A stretch of 64,000 nucleotides of DNA from assembly GCA_042854365.1 (NCBI GenBank), contig AP031437.1, positions 1,984,001 to 2,048,000 of the forward strand, given 5' to 3'. Shown here piece by piece: positions 44,496 through 53,824 of the stretch. Every line of letters starts with the position of its first letter. Within the stretch, counting starts at the first letter, position 1. The position numbers and the translations under genes are program-made. The notes under the pieces were generated by a model. It saw only the letters and a program-made list of their open reading frames with translations. It ran no database searches and had not been told where the DNA came from. Source of the DNA: Anaeromassilibacillus sp001305115 (GTDB taxonomy: Bacteria; Bacillota; Clostridia; Oscillospirales; Acutalibacteraceae).

Positions 44496-44556
44496 TTCGA
44501 ATGCCCCTTTCTGCCACAGAATGCATCTGCGGCCATTCCGTTTTTGTTACACCTAT

Positions 44557-44663
44557 ATTATAACACTGTACCTTCAAATGTCAATACATAATTTACATTC
44601 GTAAGTATTTTTGATTCAAACAGTTCTATTTTTCTTTACAAATTGTCCTTGATTTGCTATAAT
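44557..44663. promoter_or_regulatory. Divergent promoters of the glycyl radical enzyme cluster
   Basis: Minus strand: -35 TTGACA (44579-44584), 16 bp, -10 TATAAT (44557-44562) for the kinase operon. Plus strand: -35 TTTACA (44635-44640), 17 bp, -10 TATAAT (44658-44663) for the activase. The AT-rich DNA between them is where the nearby DeoR-type regulator would be expected to bind. Confidence 0.75.
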
Positions 44664-44687
44664 CAAGAGGACAAAGGGGGAACTTTT

Positions 44688-45593
44688 ATGGAAAGTAAAG
44701 GCTGTATTTTTAATATTCAGAAATTCAGCACCAACGATGGGCCCGGCATCCGCACGACGGTTTTTTTTAAGGGTTGCCCGCTGCACTGCGGCTGGTGTTC
44801 CAATCCCGAATCACAAGCTCAGAAGCCGCAAATTCTTTGGGATCTATCAAAATGTATACGTTGCCAACAATGTATTCAGGCATGCCCACAGGGCGCCATC
44901 CAATTTCATTCGGAAAAGAATTGTATCCATTTTGATCTTAAACGCTGCATCGGTTGTGGCACTTGTGTGGCTAAGTGTCCCCAGGAAGCTCTCACCCTGG
45001 AGGGGGAATGGAAAAGCGTCGACGAGGTGACCCGTATCTGTCTACAGGACCGTGTTTTTTATGAAGGTTCCGGTGGAGGAGTCACTCTTTCGGGCGGGGA
45101 ACCAATGATGCAGGCCGACTTTGCCGCTGAATTGTTACACCGCCTCAAACAAGAAGGGATTTCCACGGCCATCGAAACGACTGGTTTTGCTCCTGCCTCT
45201 GTATTTCATCGGCTGATGCCGGATATCGATCTCTATTTATTTGATTGCAAACAGTATGACTGTCAAAAGCATCTCGCGGCAACCGGGGTTCCCAACGATC
45301 AGATTCTTCAGAATTTGAAAACAGCTCTACAAGCGGGAAAGGATGTAATCGTTCGAATTCCGGTGATTCCAGGCGTCAATAGTTCGTTAGAAGATGCAGA
45401 AGGTTTTTGTGCAGTTCTCAGACCCCTTGGCGCCAAACGGATCAACCTTTTGCCATTCCATCAGTTTGGAGAGCGAAAGTATGACTTTTTAAATAGGAAT
45501 TATCAGCTACGTGGAATTTCTGCGCTACATGAATCTGATTTAACAGCATTTCGCGATATTTTTGTGAAGAACGGCTTTGACTGTTATTTCTGA
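44688..45593 (+). CDS. Glycyl radical enzyme activase (radical SAM)
   Basis: A 301-residue radical SAM enzyme that abstracts hydrogen from the glycine of its partner. The SAM-cluster motif is Cys30-x3-Cys34-x2-Cys37 (CPLHCGWC), followed by an inserted ferredoxin domain with two 4Fe-4S motifs (CIRCQQCIQACPQ, CIGCGTCVAKCPQ, about residues 60-105), as in activases of dehydratase-type enzymes. SGGEPMMQ is the SAM-binding stretch. ATG 44688 has AGGGGG upstream. It is divergent from the operon it serves. Confidence 0.93.
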   Translation: MESKGCIFNIQKFSTNDGPGIRTTVFFKGCPLHCGWCSNPESQAQKPQILWDLSKCIRCQQCIQACPQGAIQFHSEKNCIHFDLKRCIGCGTCVAKCPQEALTLEGEWKSVDEVTRICLQDRVFYEGSGGGVTLSGGEPMMQADFAAELLHRLKQEGISTAIETTGFAPASVFHRLMPDIDLYLFDCKQYDCQKHLAATGVPNDQILQNLKTALQAGKDVIVRIPVIPGVNSSLEDAEGFCAVLRPLGAKRINLLPFHQFGERKYDFLNRNYQLRGISALHESDLTAFRDIFVKNGFDCYF

Positions 45594-45674
45594 CTTTCAG
45601 GTTTTGCATCCTATGTAGGTCTTACAATCCCCTTCCCATACAGCTTTCTTTTCTATAAATTACAGAGAAGCGCC

Positions 45675-45714
45675 CCCAATATGGCACGAGCCATATTGGG
45701 GGCGCATTTTTCAG
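45675..45714. terminator. Bidirectional terminator between activase and DeoR genes
   Basis: GCGCCCCCAATATGG (from 45671) and its complement CCATATTGGGGGCGC (to about 45705) form a 15-bp stem with loop CACGAG, followed by ATTTTT. It serves the activase and, from the other side, the DeoR gene. Confidence 0.85.
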
Positions 45715-46487
45715 TTATTCTCCTCATTCGACTCTTCTCCAGGAACCTTACGAACTTCAATTCTTTGGAGCTGGAGAAAATCCTCTGCGTCTTTTGGGAT
45801 TGCGTCATCCGTCTGAACAATTGCAACTTGTTTGGTTGGCAAAAGTGTGACCACCCCTTGCCTCGAAAACTTACTGGATTCCGTCAACACAATCACCTTG
45901 TCCGCCTGTCCAGCCATATCCCGCACGGTCTCTGCACGCAAAAGATCGTTACCTGTGAAACCGCTCTCCTTTCGGAAACCATCCGCCCCGATAAAAAGCT
46001 TCTCAACAAAAAAGTTCCGTGCACATTGGCGGGCAACCGGCCCCACCATCACCTGGGATTCATTTTGGTAGTCTCCCCCCAAAAGAATGATCTTTGCTGT
46101 GGGCAATCGCCGGACATATCCCGCAATAAAAGCGGAATTGGTCACAATGGTCACATCGCGCTTGCGTGTACAAAGCTCATCCGCAAGCAAGGCGCAACAA
46201 GAACCAGACTCGATCATCACCGTTTCTCCGTCTCGGACGAGGCTAGCAGCGGCCTGTGCAATCCGGCGCTTTAACTCGTAGTGATAGGCAAGACGGTTAT
46301 TGATGTCATCGTTCGAACATAGAAGCGCGTAACCATGTTCCCGTTTAATCAGGCCTTTGGCCTCCAGTTGATCCAAATCCTTGCGGGTGGTGACCTGGGA
46401 TACTTGCAAAAGCTGTGCCAGTTTTGCCACCTCAATGCGGTTGTGCTCTGTTACGATCTCCAAAATTTTTGTCTGCCGGTTCGTCAT
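45711..46487 (-). CDS. DeoR-family transcriptional regulator
   Basis: A 258-residue repressor with an N-terminal winged helix (IEVAKLAQLLQVSQVTTRKDLDQLE, residues 17-45) and a C-terminal sugar-phosphate sensor domain with VIESGSCCALLADEL and the GADGF motif. ATG 46487 (MTNRQTK) has AGAGG 9 bp upstream. It is convergent with the activase gene and is the likely regulator of the sugar cluster, sensing a phosphorylated intermediate. Confidence 0.92.
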   Translation of the reverse strand: MTNRQTKILEIVTEHNRIEVAKLAQLLQVSQVTTRKDLDQLEAKGLIKREHGYALLCSNDDINNRLAYHYELKRRIAQAAASLVRDGETVMIESGSCCALLADELCTRKRDVTIVTNSAFIAGYVRRLPTAKIILLGGDYQNESQVMVGPVARQCARNFFVEKLFIGADGFRKESGFTGNDLLRAETVRDMAGQADKVIVLTESSKFSRQGVVTLLPTKQVAIVQTDDAIPKDAEDFLQLQRIEVRKVPGEESNEENN

Positions 46488-46578
46488 GTGCCTCATCCTC
46501 TCTGAAAGAGATTTTAACACAAATTGATTACGAATACCAGATATATCTTTTCATTTGCAAGTCTATCAACCGTTTTTT

Positions 46579-46619
46579 AACTGCCAAAAAACAATGTGGC
46601 CCCGACAAACGTCGGGACC
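46579..46619 (-). terminator. Intrinsic terminator after kdpE
   Basis: On the minus strand GGTCCCGAC, loop GTTT, GTCGGGGCC, then ACATTGTTTTTT. It ends the kdpDE operon. Confidence 0.8.
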
Positions 46620-46651
46620 TACACCCATTATAAATATAACATCTTAAACCG

Positions 46652-47386
46652 CTATGATTGCGCTGTCTCATCGGCAGGGGATTCTTCGCTGATACGAAGC
46701 ATCCGGTATCCCACTCCGATATGCGTCTGGATATACTTCGGCTGTGAAGGGTCACGTTCGATTTTCTTTCGCAAGGTTGCCATGAACACACGAAGGGAAG
46801 GCGTGTCGGTTTCGAGGGCGCTGCCCCAAATTTCCCGAAGAATAAAGTTATGGGTCAGTACTTTCCCAACATTCTTCGCCAACAGGCACAGTAGCTTATA
46901 TTCAATGGGCGTCAAGTGTACCGTTTTTCCATCTACATTCGCACAGCCGGCTGCATAATCGATCTCCAATCCTCCGTTGCGAAAAATCGCCTCCTCCGGT
47001 TGGTGCATTCGCTCATAATTCACCCTCCGAAGAGAGACACGCAAACGTGCCAATAATTCCTCCACACTAAACGGTTTTGTCAGATAATCGTCTGCCCCGG
47101 CATCCAACGCGCCGATCTTATCCTGATCCTCACTGCGCGCACTGACCACTATAATCGGCAGATTGGACCATTCGCGCACCTTACGGATGATGTCCACTCC
47201 ATCCATGTCTGGGAGCCCCAAGTCCAAAATCATCACATCCGGTCTTTGGGATACAGCCTCTAAAATAGAAGCTGCGCCCGTCTCTACCGCATGATAGCGG
47301 TATCCCTGGGTATCCAGCGTCGTAGTAATCAAGCTTCGAATGGCCCGGTCATCCTCGACCACCAATATTAAAGGTTGATTTTTCAT
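46652..47386 (-). CDS. kdpE: KdpE-type response regulator
   Basis: A 244-residue OmpR/PhoB-family regulator. The receiver domain (1-120) has the acidic pair VVEDD, the phospho-acceptor Asp in VMILDLGLPDMDG and the conserved Lys in YLTKPFS. The C-terminal winged helix (about 140-235) has LTPIEYKLLCLLA and the YIQTHIGVGYRM wing. It lies 18 bp after kdpD. In other bacteria KdpE activates the high-affinity K+ pump genes kdpFABC, but none is present here. Confidence 0.9.
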   Translation of the reverse strand: MKNQPLILVVEDDRAIRSLITTTLDTQGYRYHAVETGAASILEAVSQRPDVMILDLGLPDMDGVDIIRKVREWSNLPIIVVSARSEDQDKIGALDAGADDYLTKPFSVEELLARLRVSLRRVNYERMHQPEEAIFRNGGLEIDYAAGCANVDGKTVHLTPIEYKLLCLLAKNVGKVLTHNFILREIWGSALETDTPSLRVFMATLRKKIERDPSQPKYIQTHIGVGYRMLRISEESPADETAQS

Positions 47387-47404
47387 GGCATCATCTCCTT
47401 TTTA

Positions 47405-50134
47405 TCATTCAAGGTGAAATTCTTTTTCTGCATGCAATGTAAAACGGAACACCGTTCCACGTGGGATATTATCCTGTACAGAAATTGTTCCTCCATGCGC
47501 GTTGATAATTGACTTACAAAGGGAAAGGCCCAAACCTAATCCGCGCCGGCCTTCCCCGTGGGTATGATCCGTAGTAAAAAACATATCGAACAAACGCTTT
47601 TTCACATCATCGGCAATTCCAGGACCATCGTCGGCAATGGTCACAACGGCCCACTCTCCCTCGCGCTTCGTCTGAATATCAATGTGAGAACCTGGAGGCG
47701 TATATTTGATTGCATTGTCCACAATATTGATAATCACTTGGATCACAAGACGTGAATCCATACGCGCCATGAGTAAATCGTCTTCCTGCTCAAAGGTAAT
47801 TCTATGTTCTGCTTTCTTTCGATTGATATGGCGCAGGGCTTCCTGGACAACCTCTTCCAACAATTCCGGAGTTTCATGAATGTTCATAGAGCCATTTTCG
47901 ATTCGCGTAACCGATAAGAGGTTCTCCACTAGATTAATCAACCACATGGAATCATCATAGATATCCGTATAGAGTTGCCGCTTCTTTTTCCGATCTAAAA
48001 CGCTTTCATTTTCCATCAGGATTCCAGCGTTCCCGGAAATGCTGGTCAATGGTGTACGCAGATCGTGTGAAATTGCGCGCAACAAATTGGCACGAAGTTG
48101 TTCCTGCTGCGCCTGTAGGGATATTTGATTTTTTGTTTCGTTGATATGATCCTTTTCCAATGCAAGCGCAAATTCTCCCAACAGTGCAATCAATAGGTTC
48201 TTTTCGAAAGCGTCCAATTCGTCGTCACGGGGGATTACGATTCCGACTACAGCGAATACTTCGTCGTGACTGCGGACAGCCAAATAGAGGCATCGAGCCC
48301 CGGGAAGGGTATCCGTCGTTGCTCCGGCATGTTTGCTATTCCGAAACGCCCACTCCGCTACCGCGCGCTCGTCTTGGGCTAAATAGGGGGAAACATCTGT
48401 ATTTCCAAGCGGAAAAGGCATCGGTTGCCCAAGACGCCGTCCTCCCTTTGTTTGTATCTCAATCGGATAAAGAATAATGGTACGATTCAACAAACGAAGC
48501 AACTGACCTGCCATGGCCTCATATATTTCCTGCCGGCTCATAGCGCGCTGCAATTTCTGGCTGGTTTCTAATAGAACCTCTGTTTGCTGCGCCTGAAATG
48601 CAGACAATGCTGCCTGCTTTTTCACACGCATGGTCAAGGTGCTGGTCAAAAAAGAGACAATAAACATTACAACAAAGGTAATTGGATACTCTGCATCATA
48701 TGCTTGCAATGTAAAACGTGGGTCCGTAAAGAAGTAATTAAACGCCAATACGCTGACCACCGAAGCCGACGCGCCATAGACCCAGCCATTGGTGACCGAT
48801 GAGATCAACAATACCCCCAAGATATAAAACGCAATGATGCTTGCTTCACTAAATCCCAATAGAAACAACCACAAGCCTAACAGCGAAACCGCTCCCAAAA
48901 TCCCTACGGTTTTCATAAAATCCACCACAGAGAACTTTGGCGGTTTCCGAAAAGAACGAGGCGATGGGGGAACATATTTGACCGGTGTATCTGGAATCAC
49001 ATAAATATCCACCGAAGGTGCTAATTTCGTCAACCGGTCTACCAAACTCTGAGGATTGCGAATCCGGCTAAACAGAGTCCGTTTATTGTTGGAACGGCCT
49101 ATTACAATTTTCGATATACCGCTCGCTTTGGCGTATTCTGCGATCTGTGCCGGCACATCCTCTCCATAGACTGTTGAAATACGGGCTCCCAGCTGCTCCG
49201 CCAACTTCAAATTTCGGCGCAAACGCATTCGGTTTTCGCCGGAAAGCTCCCGCGTTCCAGGTGTCTCCACAAAAAGAGCGGTGAACATTCCATGAAACGC
49301 CTCTGCCATCCGCGCCCCTGTACGGATTACCTTTGCATTGGATGGGGAACTTGACAGACAGATCAAGATGTGTTCTTCTGTGGGAAGTTTTTCTTTGGCT
49401 GCTGCCTTGCGTTCCCGTTCTGCTGTTCGATTGACTCGATCTGCAGTTCGACGAAGGGCAATCTCTCGTAAAGCCACCAGATTATCGCGTGTAAAAAAGT
49501 GTCCCAGTGCGCGCTGTGCTTGATTTTGCTGATAGATTTTCCCTCGCTCTAAACGTTCGATCAAATCATCCGGCTCAATGTCCACGAGTTCCACTTGGTC
49601 AGCCTGATCGAATACATCGTCCGGAATCCGTTCTCGGACGGTAATTCCTGTGATCGAAGCTACAATGTCGTTTAAGCTTTCAATATGCTGGACATTTACC
49701 GTTGTAAATACATCGATTCCGGCCCGCAAAACCTCTTGAATATCCTGATAACGTTTTCGGTGGCGGCATCCCTCCGCATTGGTATGAGCCAGCTCATCGA
49801 CCAATACAAGCTGCGGCTTTCGTTTTAATGTCGCATCCAAGTCGAATTCCCGCAGGGTGATTCCCCGATGTGCAACAAGTAGAGGTGGCAAACTCTCCAA
49901 GCCATTCAAAAGCGCCAACGTTTCCGGACGTGTATGCGGCTCAATATACCCTGCTACAACATCAATTCCCTCTGTTTTGGCTGCATGTGCCGCTTCCAAC
50001 ATCGCATAGGTTTTTCCCACACCGGCTGCATACCCAAAGAAAATTTTTAGTTTTCCGATCTTTCGGGCGGCCTCCGCTTCTTCCGTCTGAATCTGCTTGA
50101 GCAACAGATCTGGATTAGGCCGTTCTTCCTCCAT
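47405..50134 (-). CDS. kdpD: KdpD-type sensor histidine kinase
   Basis: A 909-residue membrane kinase with the full KdpD architecture: N-terminal KdpD domain with Walker A (FGYAAGVGKT, residues about 34-43) and Walker B (VLVDELAHTN), a universal-stress-protein-like domain (about 245-370), four membrane segments (about 400-500), a GAF-like domain, the His box (RAISHDLRTPLTSISGNAG) and the HATPase domain with N, G1 and G2 boxes. It senses K+ limitation or c-di-AMP in relatives. ATG 50134 is chosen over GTG 50143. No kdp pump genes are adjacent. Confidence 0.92.
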   Translation of the reverse strand: MEEERPNPDLLLKQIQTEEAEAARKIGKLKIFFGYAAGVGKTYAMLEAAHAAKTEGIDVVAGYIEPHTRPETLALLNGLESLPPLLVAHRGITLREFDLDATLKRKPQLVLVDELAHTNAEGCRHRKRYQDIQEVLRAGIDVFTTVNVQHIESLNDIVASITGITVRERIPDDVFDQADQVELVDIEPDDLIERLERGKIYQQNQAQRALGHFFTRDNLVALREIALRRTADRVNRTAERERKAAAKEKLPTEEHILICLSSSPSNAKVIRTGARMAEAFHGMFTALFVETPGTRELSGENRMRLRRNLKLAEQLGARISTVYGEDVPAQIAEYAKASGISKIVIGRSNNKRTLFSRIRNPQSLVDRLTKLAPSVDIYVIPDTPVKYVPPSPRSFRKPPKFSVVDFMKTVGILGAVSLLGLWLFLLGFSEASIIAFYILGVLLISSVTNGWVYGASASVVSVLAFNYFFTDPRFTLQAYDAEYPITFVVMFIVSFLTSTLTMRVKKQAALSAFQAQQTEVLLETSQKLQRAMSRQEIYEAMAGQLLRLLNRTIILYPIEIQTKGGRRLGQPMPFPLGNTDVSPYLAQDERAVAEWAFRNSKHAGATTDTLPGARCLYLAVRSHDEVFAVVGIVIPRDDELDAFEKNLLIALLGEFALALEKDHINETKNQISLQAQQEQLRANLLRAISHDLRTPLTSISGNAGILMENESVLDRKKKRQLYTDIYDDSMWLINLVENLLSVTRIENGSMNIHETPELLEEVVQEALRHINRKKAEHRITFEQEDDLLMARMDSRLVIQVIINIVDNAIKYTPPGSHIDIQTKREGEWAVVTIADDGPGIADDVKKRLFDMFFTTDHTHGEGRRGLGLGLSLCKSIINAHGGTISVQDNIPRGTVFRFTLHAEKEFHLE

Positions 50135-50583
50135 TCGATTCACCGTCCTCTTTTTTGACTAAGCTCACCAGAACAACTCTGCCCATAAAGGCCATCTCCT
50201 ACGGGGCTCCATTCCTATGTTCCGGCTCCATTCAATGATAATGCACGCTTTCAGTTTTTCTCCTGTAGGGACTATTTTCTTTGGATGTTGTTTCTTGGCT
50301 TCTCACCACAGCACAAATCGAAACGCTATTTTTTAGTATACCATAGATGCATCTATATTCGAAGAGGTGACATTCATAAAATTTTGCTACACAAAACCCG
50401 ATATTCTTGTGCTCCGACTATGGATCACCTTTTTATGTTTCAGTAAATGTGTAATGCAGGCGCTGGATGGCCTATTCAATGGAAGGAATCTTCGGGTCCA
50501 ATCAAAATATGTTTTGACTGTACCGTTCCATACTTACTTATGGCTAGCTTGTAGAATTCCTCTTTATCATGATAAAAAGGAAA
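50135..50583. other. Intergenic stretch upstream of kdpD
   Basis: About 450 bp. One plus-strand frame of 78 codons (50367-50603) lacks a ribosome binding site and runs into a terminator hairpin, so I do not take it as a gene. The kdpD promoter must be here, but no strong match was seen. Confidence 0.4.
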
Positions 50584-50607
50584 CGCCTTATACTACCGTA
50601 TAAGGCG
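50570..50607 (-). terminator. Intrinsic terminator after the collagen-like gene
   Basis: CGCCTTATAC (50584-50593) and its complement (50598-50607) form a 10-bp stem with a 4-nt loop; on the minus strand TTTCCTTTTTATC follows. It lies 68 bp after the stop codon. Confidence 0.75.
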
Positions 50608-50674
50608 CTCTCGAAAAAGTAGTCTGGAGCTTTTACAGGTATGAACCTTGGCAGAATTTCTATTTTCTTTATCT

Positions 50675-53575
50675 CTAGGGCTTCTTAAAAGTTACGCCTG
50701 TATAATACCACGCAACACATATTGAAGTCCTCGCTCCGTTCTGAGAAGCAAATGTCCTTACTTCACACATAGACCACAAACCTGTATCCGGATCTTGTTC
50801 CCGAATCCGTGTCCAATGCATTTCCTGCGATTGGCTATAAACAATATCATCTATTACAATCGTTGTAGAAATAGTGGTGTTATTAAAGGTCTGTGAATCA
50901 ATTGAAAGGCCATCATAGATACTTGTTCGGCGAATATCTGCCAAAACAGGTTTCGCAGCATTTTTTGCTCGAATGGAGAGACGGATTGCGCCAGCCGCTG
51001 CATATTGTGCTGTTAAATATAAACTTTGAAGAGGAACATCAATGGAGCTACCCGATGTGGACAAATCCACATTATAGCATTCCATTGTGGAGTGTAGATT
51101 TGGACTTACAAACTCCTGATCGGCCGTTTTAAAACGTACTTTATAGCTTGTTGTCGTGTTTTCTTCTACAGTAATTGTTGGGGAAATGCCATCTTTTCCT
51201 GTAGCACCCGTTTCACCTATTGGCCCCTGTGGCACAACAAAATCGAGTTGGACACCAGTTTCCGTATCAGAAGCCGATACACTCCCTTTTCCATCCGTAC
51301 TAGTAGTAACATTTCCAACGATGATCGTAGGAGTAGAACCGGTTGCACCAGTTGGACCGATGGCCCCTTGTTCTCCGGTTGGACCAGTTGCACCAACTGG
51401 TCCCTGTTCACCTGTTGCTCCCGTTGCGCCAACCGGCACTACAAAGTCCAGGCTAACCCCAGTTTCTGTGGCGTTCGCTGTTACCGACGCTTCTTCTCCA
51501 GAACTTACGCTTCCCACTTCGACAGTGGGACTTACTCCGGTTGCACCGGTGGCTCCTATGGGGCCTTGTTCTCCCGTAGCTCCCGTTGCACCCGTCGCCC
51601 CTGTTGCGCCAACCGGCACTACAAAGTCCAGGCTAACCCCAGTTTCTGTGGCATTCGCGGTTACCAACGCTTCTTCTCCAGAACTTACACTTCCCACTTC
51701 AACAGTGGGACTTGCTCCAGTTGCACCGGTGGCTCCTATGGGTCCCTGTTCTCCTGTAGCTCCCGTCGCTCCTGTGGCTCCAACTGGCACTACAAAGTCC
51801 AGGCTAACCCCAGTTTCTGTGGCATTCGCTGTTACCGACGCTTCTTCTCCAGAACTTACGTTTCCCACTTCAACGGTAGGGCTTGCTCCGGTTGCACCGG
51901 TGGCTCCTATGGGGCCTTGTTCTCCTGTAGCTCCTGTTGCACCTGTTGCTCCAACCGGCACTACAAAGTCTAGGCTAACCCCAGTTTCTGTGGCATTCGC
52001 TGTTATCGACGCTTCTTCTCCGGAACTTACGTTTCCCACTTCAACAGTAGGGCTTGCTCCGGTTACACCGGTGGCTCCTATGGGGCCTTGTTCTCCTGTA
52101 GCTCCCGTTGCACCCGTCGCTCCTGTGGCTCCAACTGGTACTACAAAGTCCAGGCTAACCCCAGTTTCTGTGGCATTCGCTGTTACCGACGCTTCTTCTC
52201 CAGAACTTACGCTTCCCACTTCGACAGTGGGGCTTGCTCCGGTTGCACCGGTGACTCCTATGGGCCCCTGTTCTCCTGTAGCTCCCGTTGCTCCTGTGGC
52301 TCCAACCGGTACTACAAAGTTTAGGCTAACCCCAGTTTCTGTGGCATTCGCTGTTACCGATGCTTCTTCTCCAGAACTTACGTTTCCCACTTCGACAGTG
52401 GGACTTACTCCGGTTGCACCGGTGGCTCCTATGGGACCTTGTTCTCCCGTAGCTCCCGTTGCACCTGTCGCCCCTGTTGCGCCAACCGGCACTACAAAGT
52501 CCAGGCTAACCCCAGTTTCTGTGGCATTCGCTGTTACCGACGCTTCTTCTCCAGAACTTACGCTTCCCACTTCAACAGTGGGACTTACTCCAGTTGGACC
52601 GGTGGCTCCTATGGGTCCCTGTTCTCCCGTAGCTCCCGTCGCTCCTGTGGCTCCAACTGGCACTACAAAGTCCAGGCTAATCCCAGTTTCTGTGGTATTC
52701 GCGGTTACCGACGCTTCTTCTCCTGAACTTACACTTCCCACTTCGACAGTGGGGCTTACTCCAGTTGGACCGGTGGCTCCTATGGGACCTTGTTCTCCTG
52801 TAGCTCCCGTTGCACCTGTTGCTCCTGTGGCTCCAACTGGCACTACAAAGTCCAGGCTAATCCCGGTTTCTGTGGCATTCGCTGTTATCGATGCTTCTTC
52901 TCCGGAACTTACGTTTCCCACTTCAACGGTAGGGCTTGCTCCAGTCGCACCGGTGGCTCCTATGGGTCCCTGCTCTCCTGTAGCTCCCGTTGCACCTGTT
53001 GCCCCCGTTGCTCCAGTATCTCCTTTTGGGCCAATCGGCCCCATCGGGCCTTGTTCTCCCTGTTCTCCTTGCGGGCCCTGGCACCCACGATCACCTTGTG
53101 GGCCTTGTGGACCAGTTTCTCCCTGCGGCCCCTGCTCTCCTTGTGGACCCTGTGCTCCTATAGGTCCTCGTTCTCCCATATCACCTTTATCACCTTTTGG
53201 ACCAGCGGGTCCAACCATGCCGGAGTCACCCTTTGGTCCAACTGGTCCTCTGTCGCCTTGCGGACCCATAGGTCCTGGATTTCCCCGAACACCTTGGGGG
53301 CCCATCTCTCCCGGGTCTCCTTTGGGGCCGGCATCTCCACGGACACCTTGCGGGCCACGTGGCCCCATGGGGCCAACCATTCCACGAGGGCCAATCGGAC
53401 CAGGACACCCTGGTTCCCCCTTTGGGCCTTGGGGGCCTTGTGAGCCACGTTCTCCTTTGGGACCTTGTGGACCTTGAGGACCAGGAATTCCTTGTGGGCC
53501 CTGAACAACATAGTTATCGTCTACTGGATAACATGGGCAATTTCGGTTTGAGAAATTACACCCATAACAGTTCAT
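50675..53575 (-). CDS. Collagen-like repeat surface protein
   Basis: A 966-residue protein. A short Cys-rich N-terminus (MNCYGCNFSNRNCPCYP) is followed by about 190 residues of Gly-X-Y triplets rich in GPQGPxG, which should form a collagen triple helix. Nine nearly identical modules follow (GATGATGEQGPIGATG plus a 31-residue VEVGxVSSGEEA ... DFVVPV segment), then a divergent tenth, and a C-terminal globular domain (about 130 residues, from TMECYNVDL). No signal peptide or sortase motif is seen. The start is ATG 53575 with AAGGAGG 8 bp upstream. Relatives are exosporium or surface filament proteins of Firmicutes; a spore-surface role is possible but not shown. Confidence 0.88.
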   Translation of the reverse strand: MNCYGCNFSNRNCPCYPVDDNYVVQGPQGIPGPQGPQGPKGERGSQGPQGPKGEPGCPGPIGPRGMVGPMGPRGPQGVRGDAGPKGDPGEMGPQGVRGNPGPMGPQGDRGPVGPKGDSGMVGPAGPKGDKGDMGERGPIGAQGPQGEQGPQGETGPQGPQGDRGCQGPQGEQGEQGPMGPIGPKGDTGATGATGATGATGEQGPIGATGATGASPTVEVGNVSSGEEASITANATETGISLDFVVPVGATGATGATGATGEQGPIGATGPTGVSPTVEVGSVSSGEEASVTANTTETGISLDFVVPVGATGATGATGEQGPIGATGPTGVSPTVEVGSVSSGEEASVTANATETGVSLDFVVPVGATGATGATGATGEQGPIGATGATGVSPTVEVGNVSSGEEASVTANATETGVSLNFVVPVGATGATGATGEQGPIGVTGATGASPTVEVGSVSSGEEASVTANATETGVSLDFVVPVGATGATGATGATGEQGPIGATGVTGASPTVEVGNVSSGEEASITANATETGVSLDFVVPVGATGATGATGEQGPIGATGATGASPTVEVGNVSSGEEASVTANATETGVSLDFVVPVGATGATGATGEQGPIGATGATGASPTVEVGSVSSGEEALVTANATETGVSLDFVVPVGATGATGATGATGEQGPIGATGATGVSPTVEVGSVSSGEEASVTANATETGVSLDFVVPVGATGATGEQGPVGATGPTGEQGAIGPTGATGSTPTIIVGNVTTSTDGKGSVSASDTETGVQLDFVVPQGPIGETGATGKDGISPTITVEENTTTSYKVRFKTADQEFVSPNLHSTMECYNVDLSTSGSSIDVPLQSLYLTAQYAAAGAIRLSIRAKNAAKPVLADIRRTSIYDGLSIDSQTFNNTTISTTIVIDDIVYSQSQEMHWTRIREQDPDTGLWSMCEVRTFASQNGARTSICVAWYYTGVTFKKP
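51420..52995. repeat. Nine tandem ~170-180-bp repeats inside the collagen-like gene
   Basis: Each unit encodes a short Gly-Ala-Thr collagen run of variable length (two to four triplets before GEQGPIG) and a fixed 31-residue segment ending FVVPV. The units differ by scattered single bases (for example N/S, I/V, A/T changes) but remain nearly identical, so they are prone to recombination and assembly error. Third-base differences show that selection acts on the protein. Confidence 0.9.
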
Positions 53576-53736
53576 TGGATTCATCCTCCTTATACACCTT
53601 CGACGGTTACCCCGTCCTACACTAAAATATGTAACAGGCCCCACAAATGCTTGTAATAATCGAAAGAATAAGGCCCCGTATATTCTTTTTTGTAAGGAAA
53701 CAATTCCATATATAAGCGCCTGAATAAATATTCTCG

Positions 53737-53779
53737 CACAAAAAGGGCCAGGCGGTTTTCCATATGGAACCGCCTGGCC
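53737..53779 (-). terminator. Intrinsic terminator after the PepSY lipoprotein gene
   Basis: GGCCAGGCGGTT (53746-53757) and its complement (53768-53779) form a perfect 12-bp stem; on the minus strand CTTTTTG follows. Confidence 0.9.
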
Positions 53780-53824
53780 TCTTCATATAAAGATTCTCAA
53801 TTTTTCTGATGATGCATGGACTCA

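Noticed and set aside
50367..50603. 78-codon plus-strand ORF downstream of the collagen-like gene
   Set aside because: No ribosome binding site, no recognisable domain, and it runs into the terminator hairpin.
51420..52995. Regular repeats that could suggest a CRISPR array
   Set aside because: The units are 170-180 bp, contiguous and in frame with a collagen-like protein; there are no unique spacers and no cas genes.
51156..53477. 773-codon open frame on the plus strand opposite the collagen-like gene
   Set aside because: It is the complement of Gly-X-Y and GAT repeats, which rarely give stops; it has no ribosome binding site and the product is a low-complexity Pro/Ser/Val repeat.
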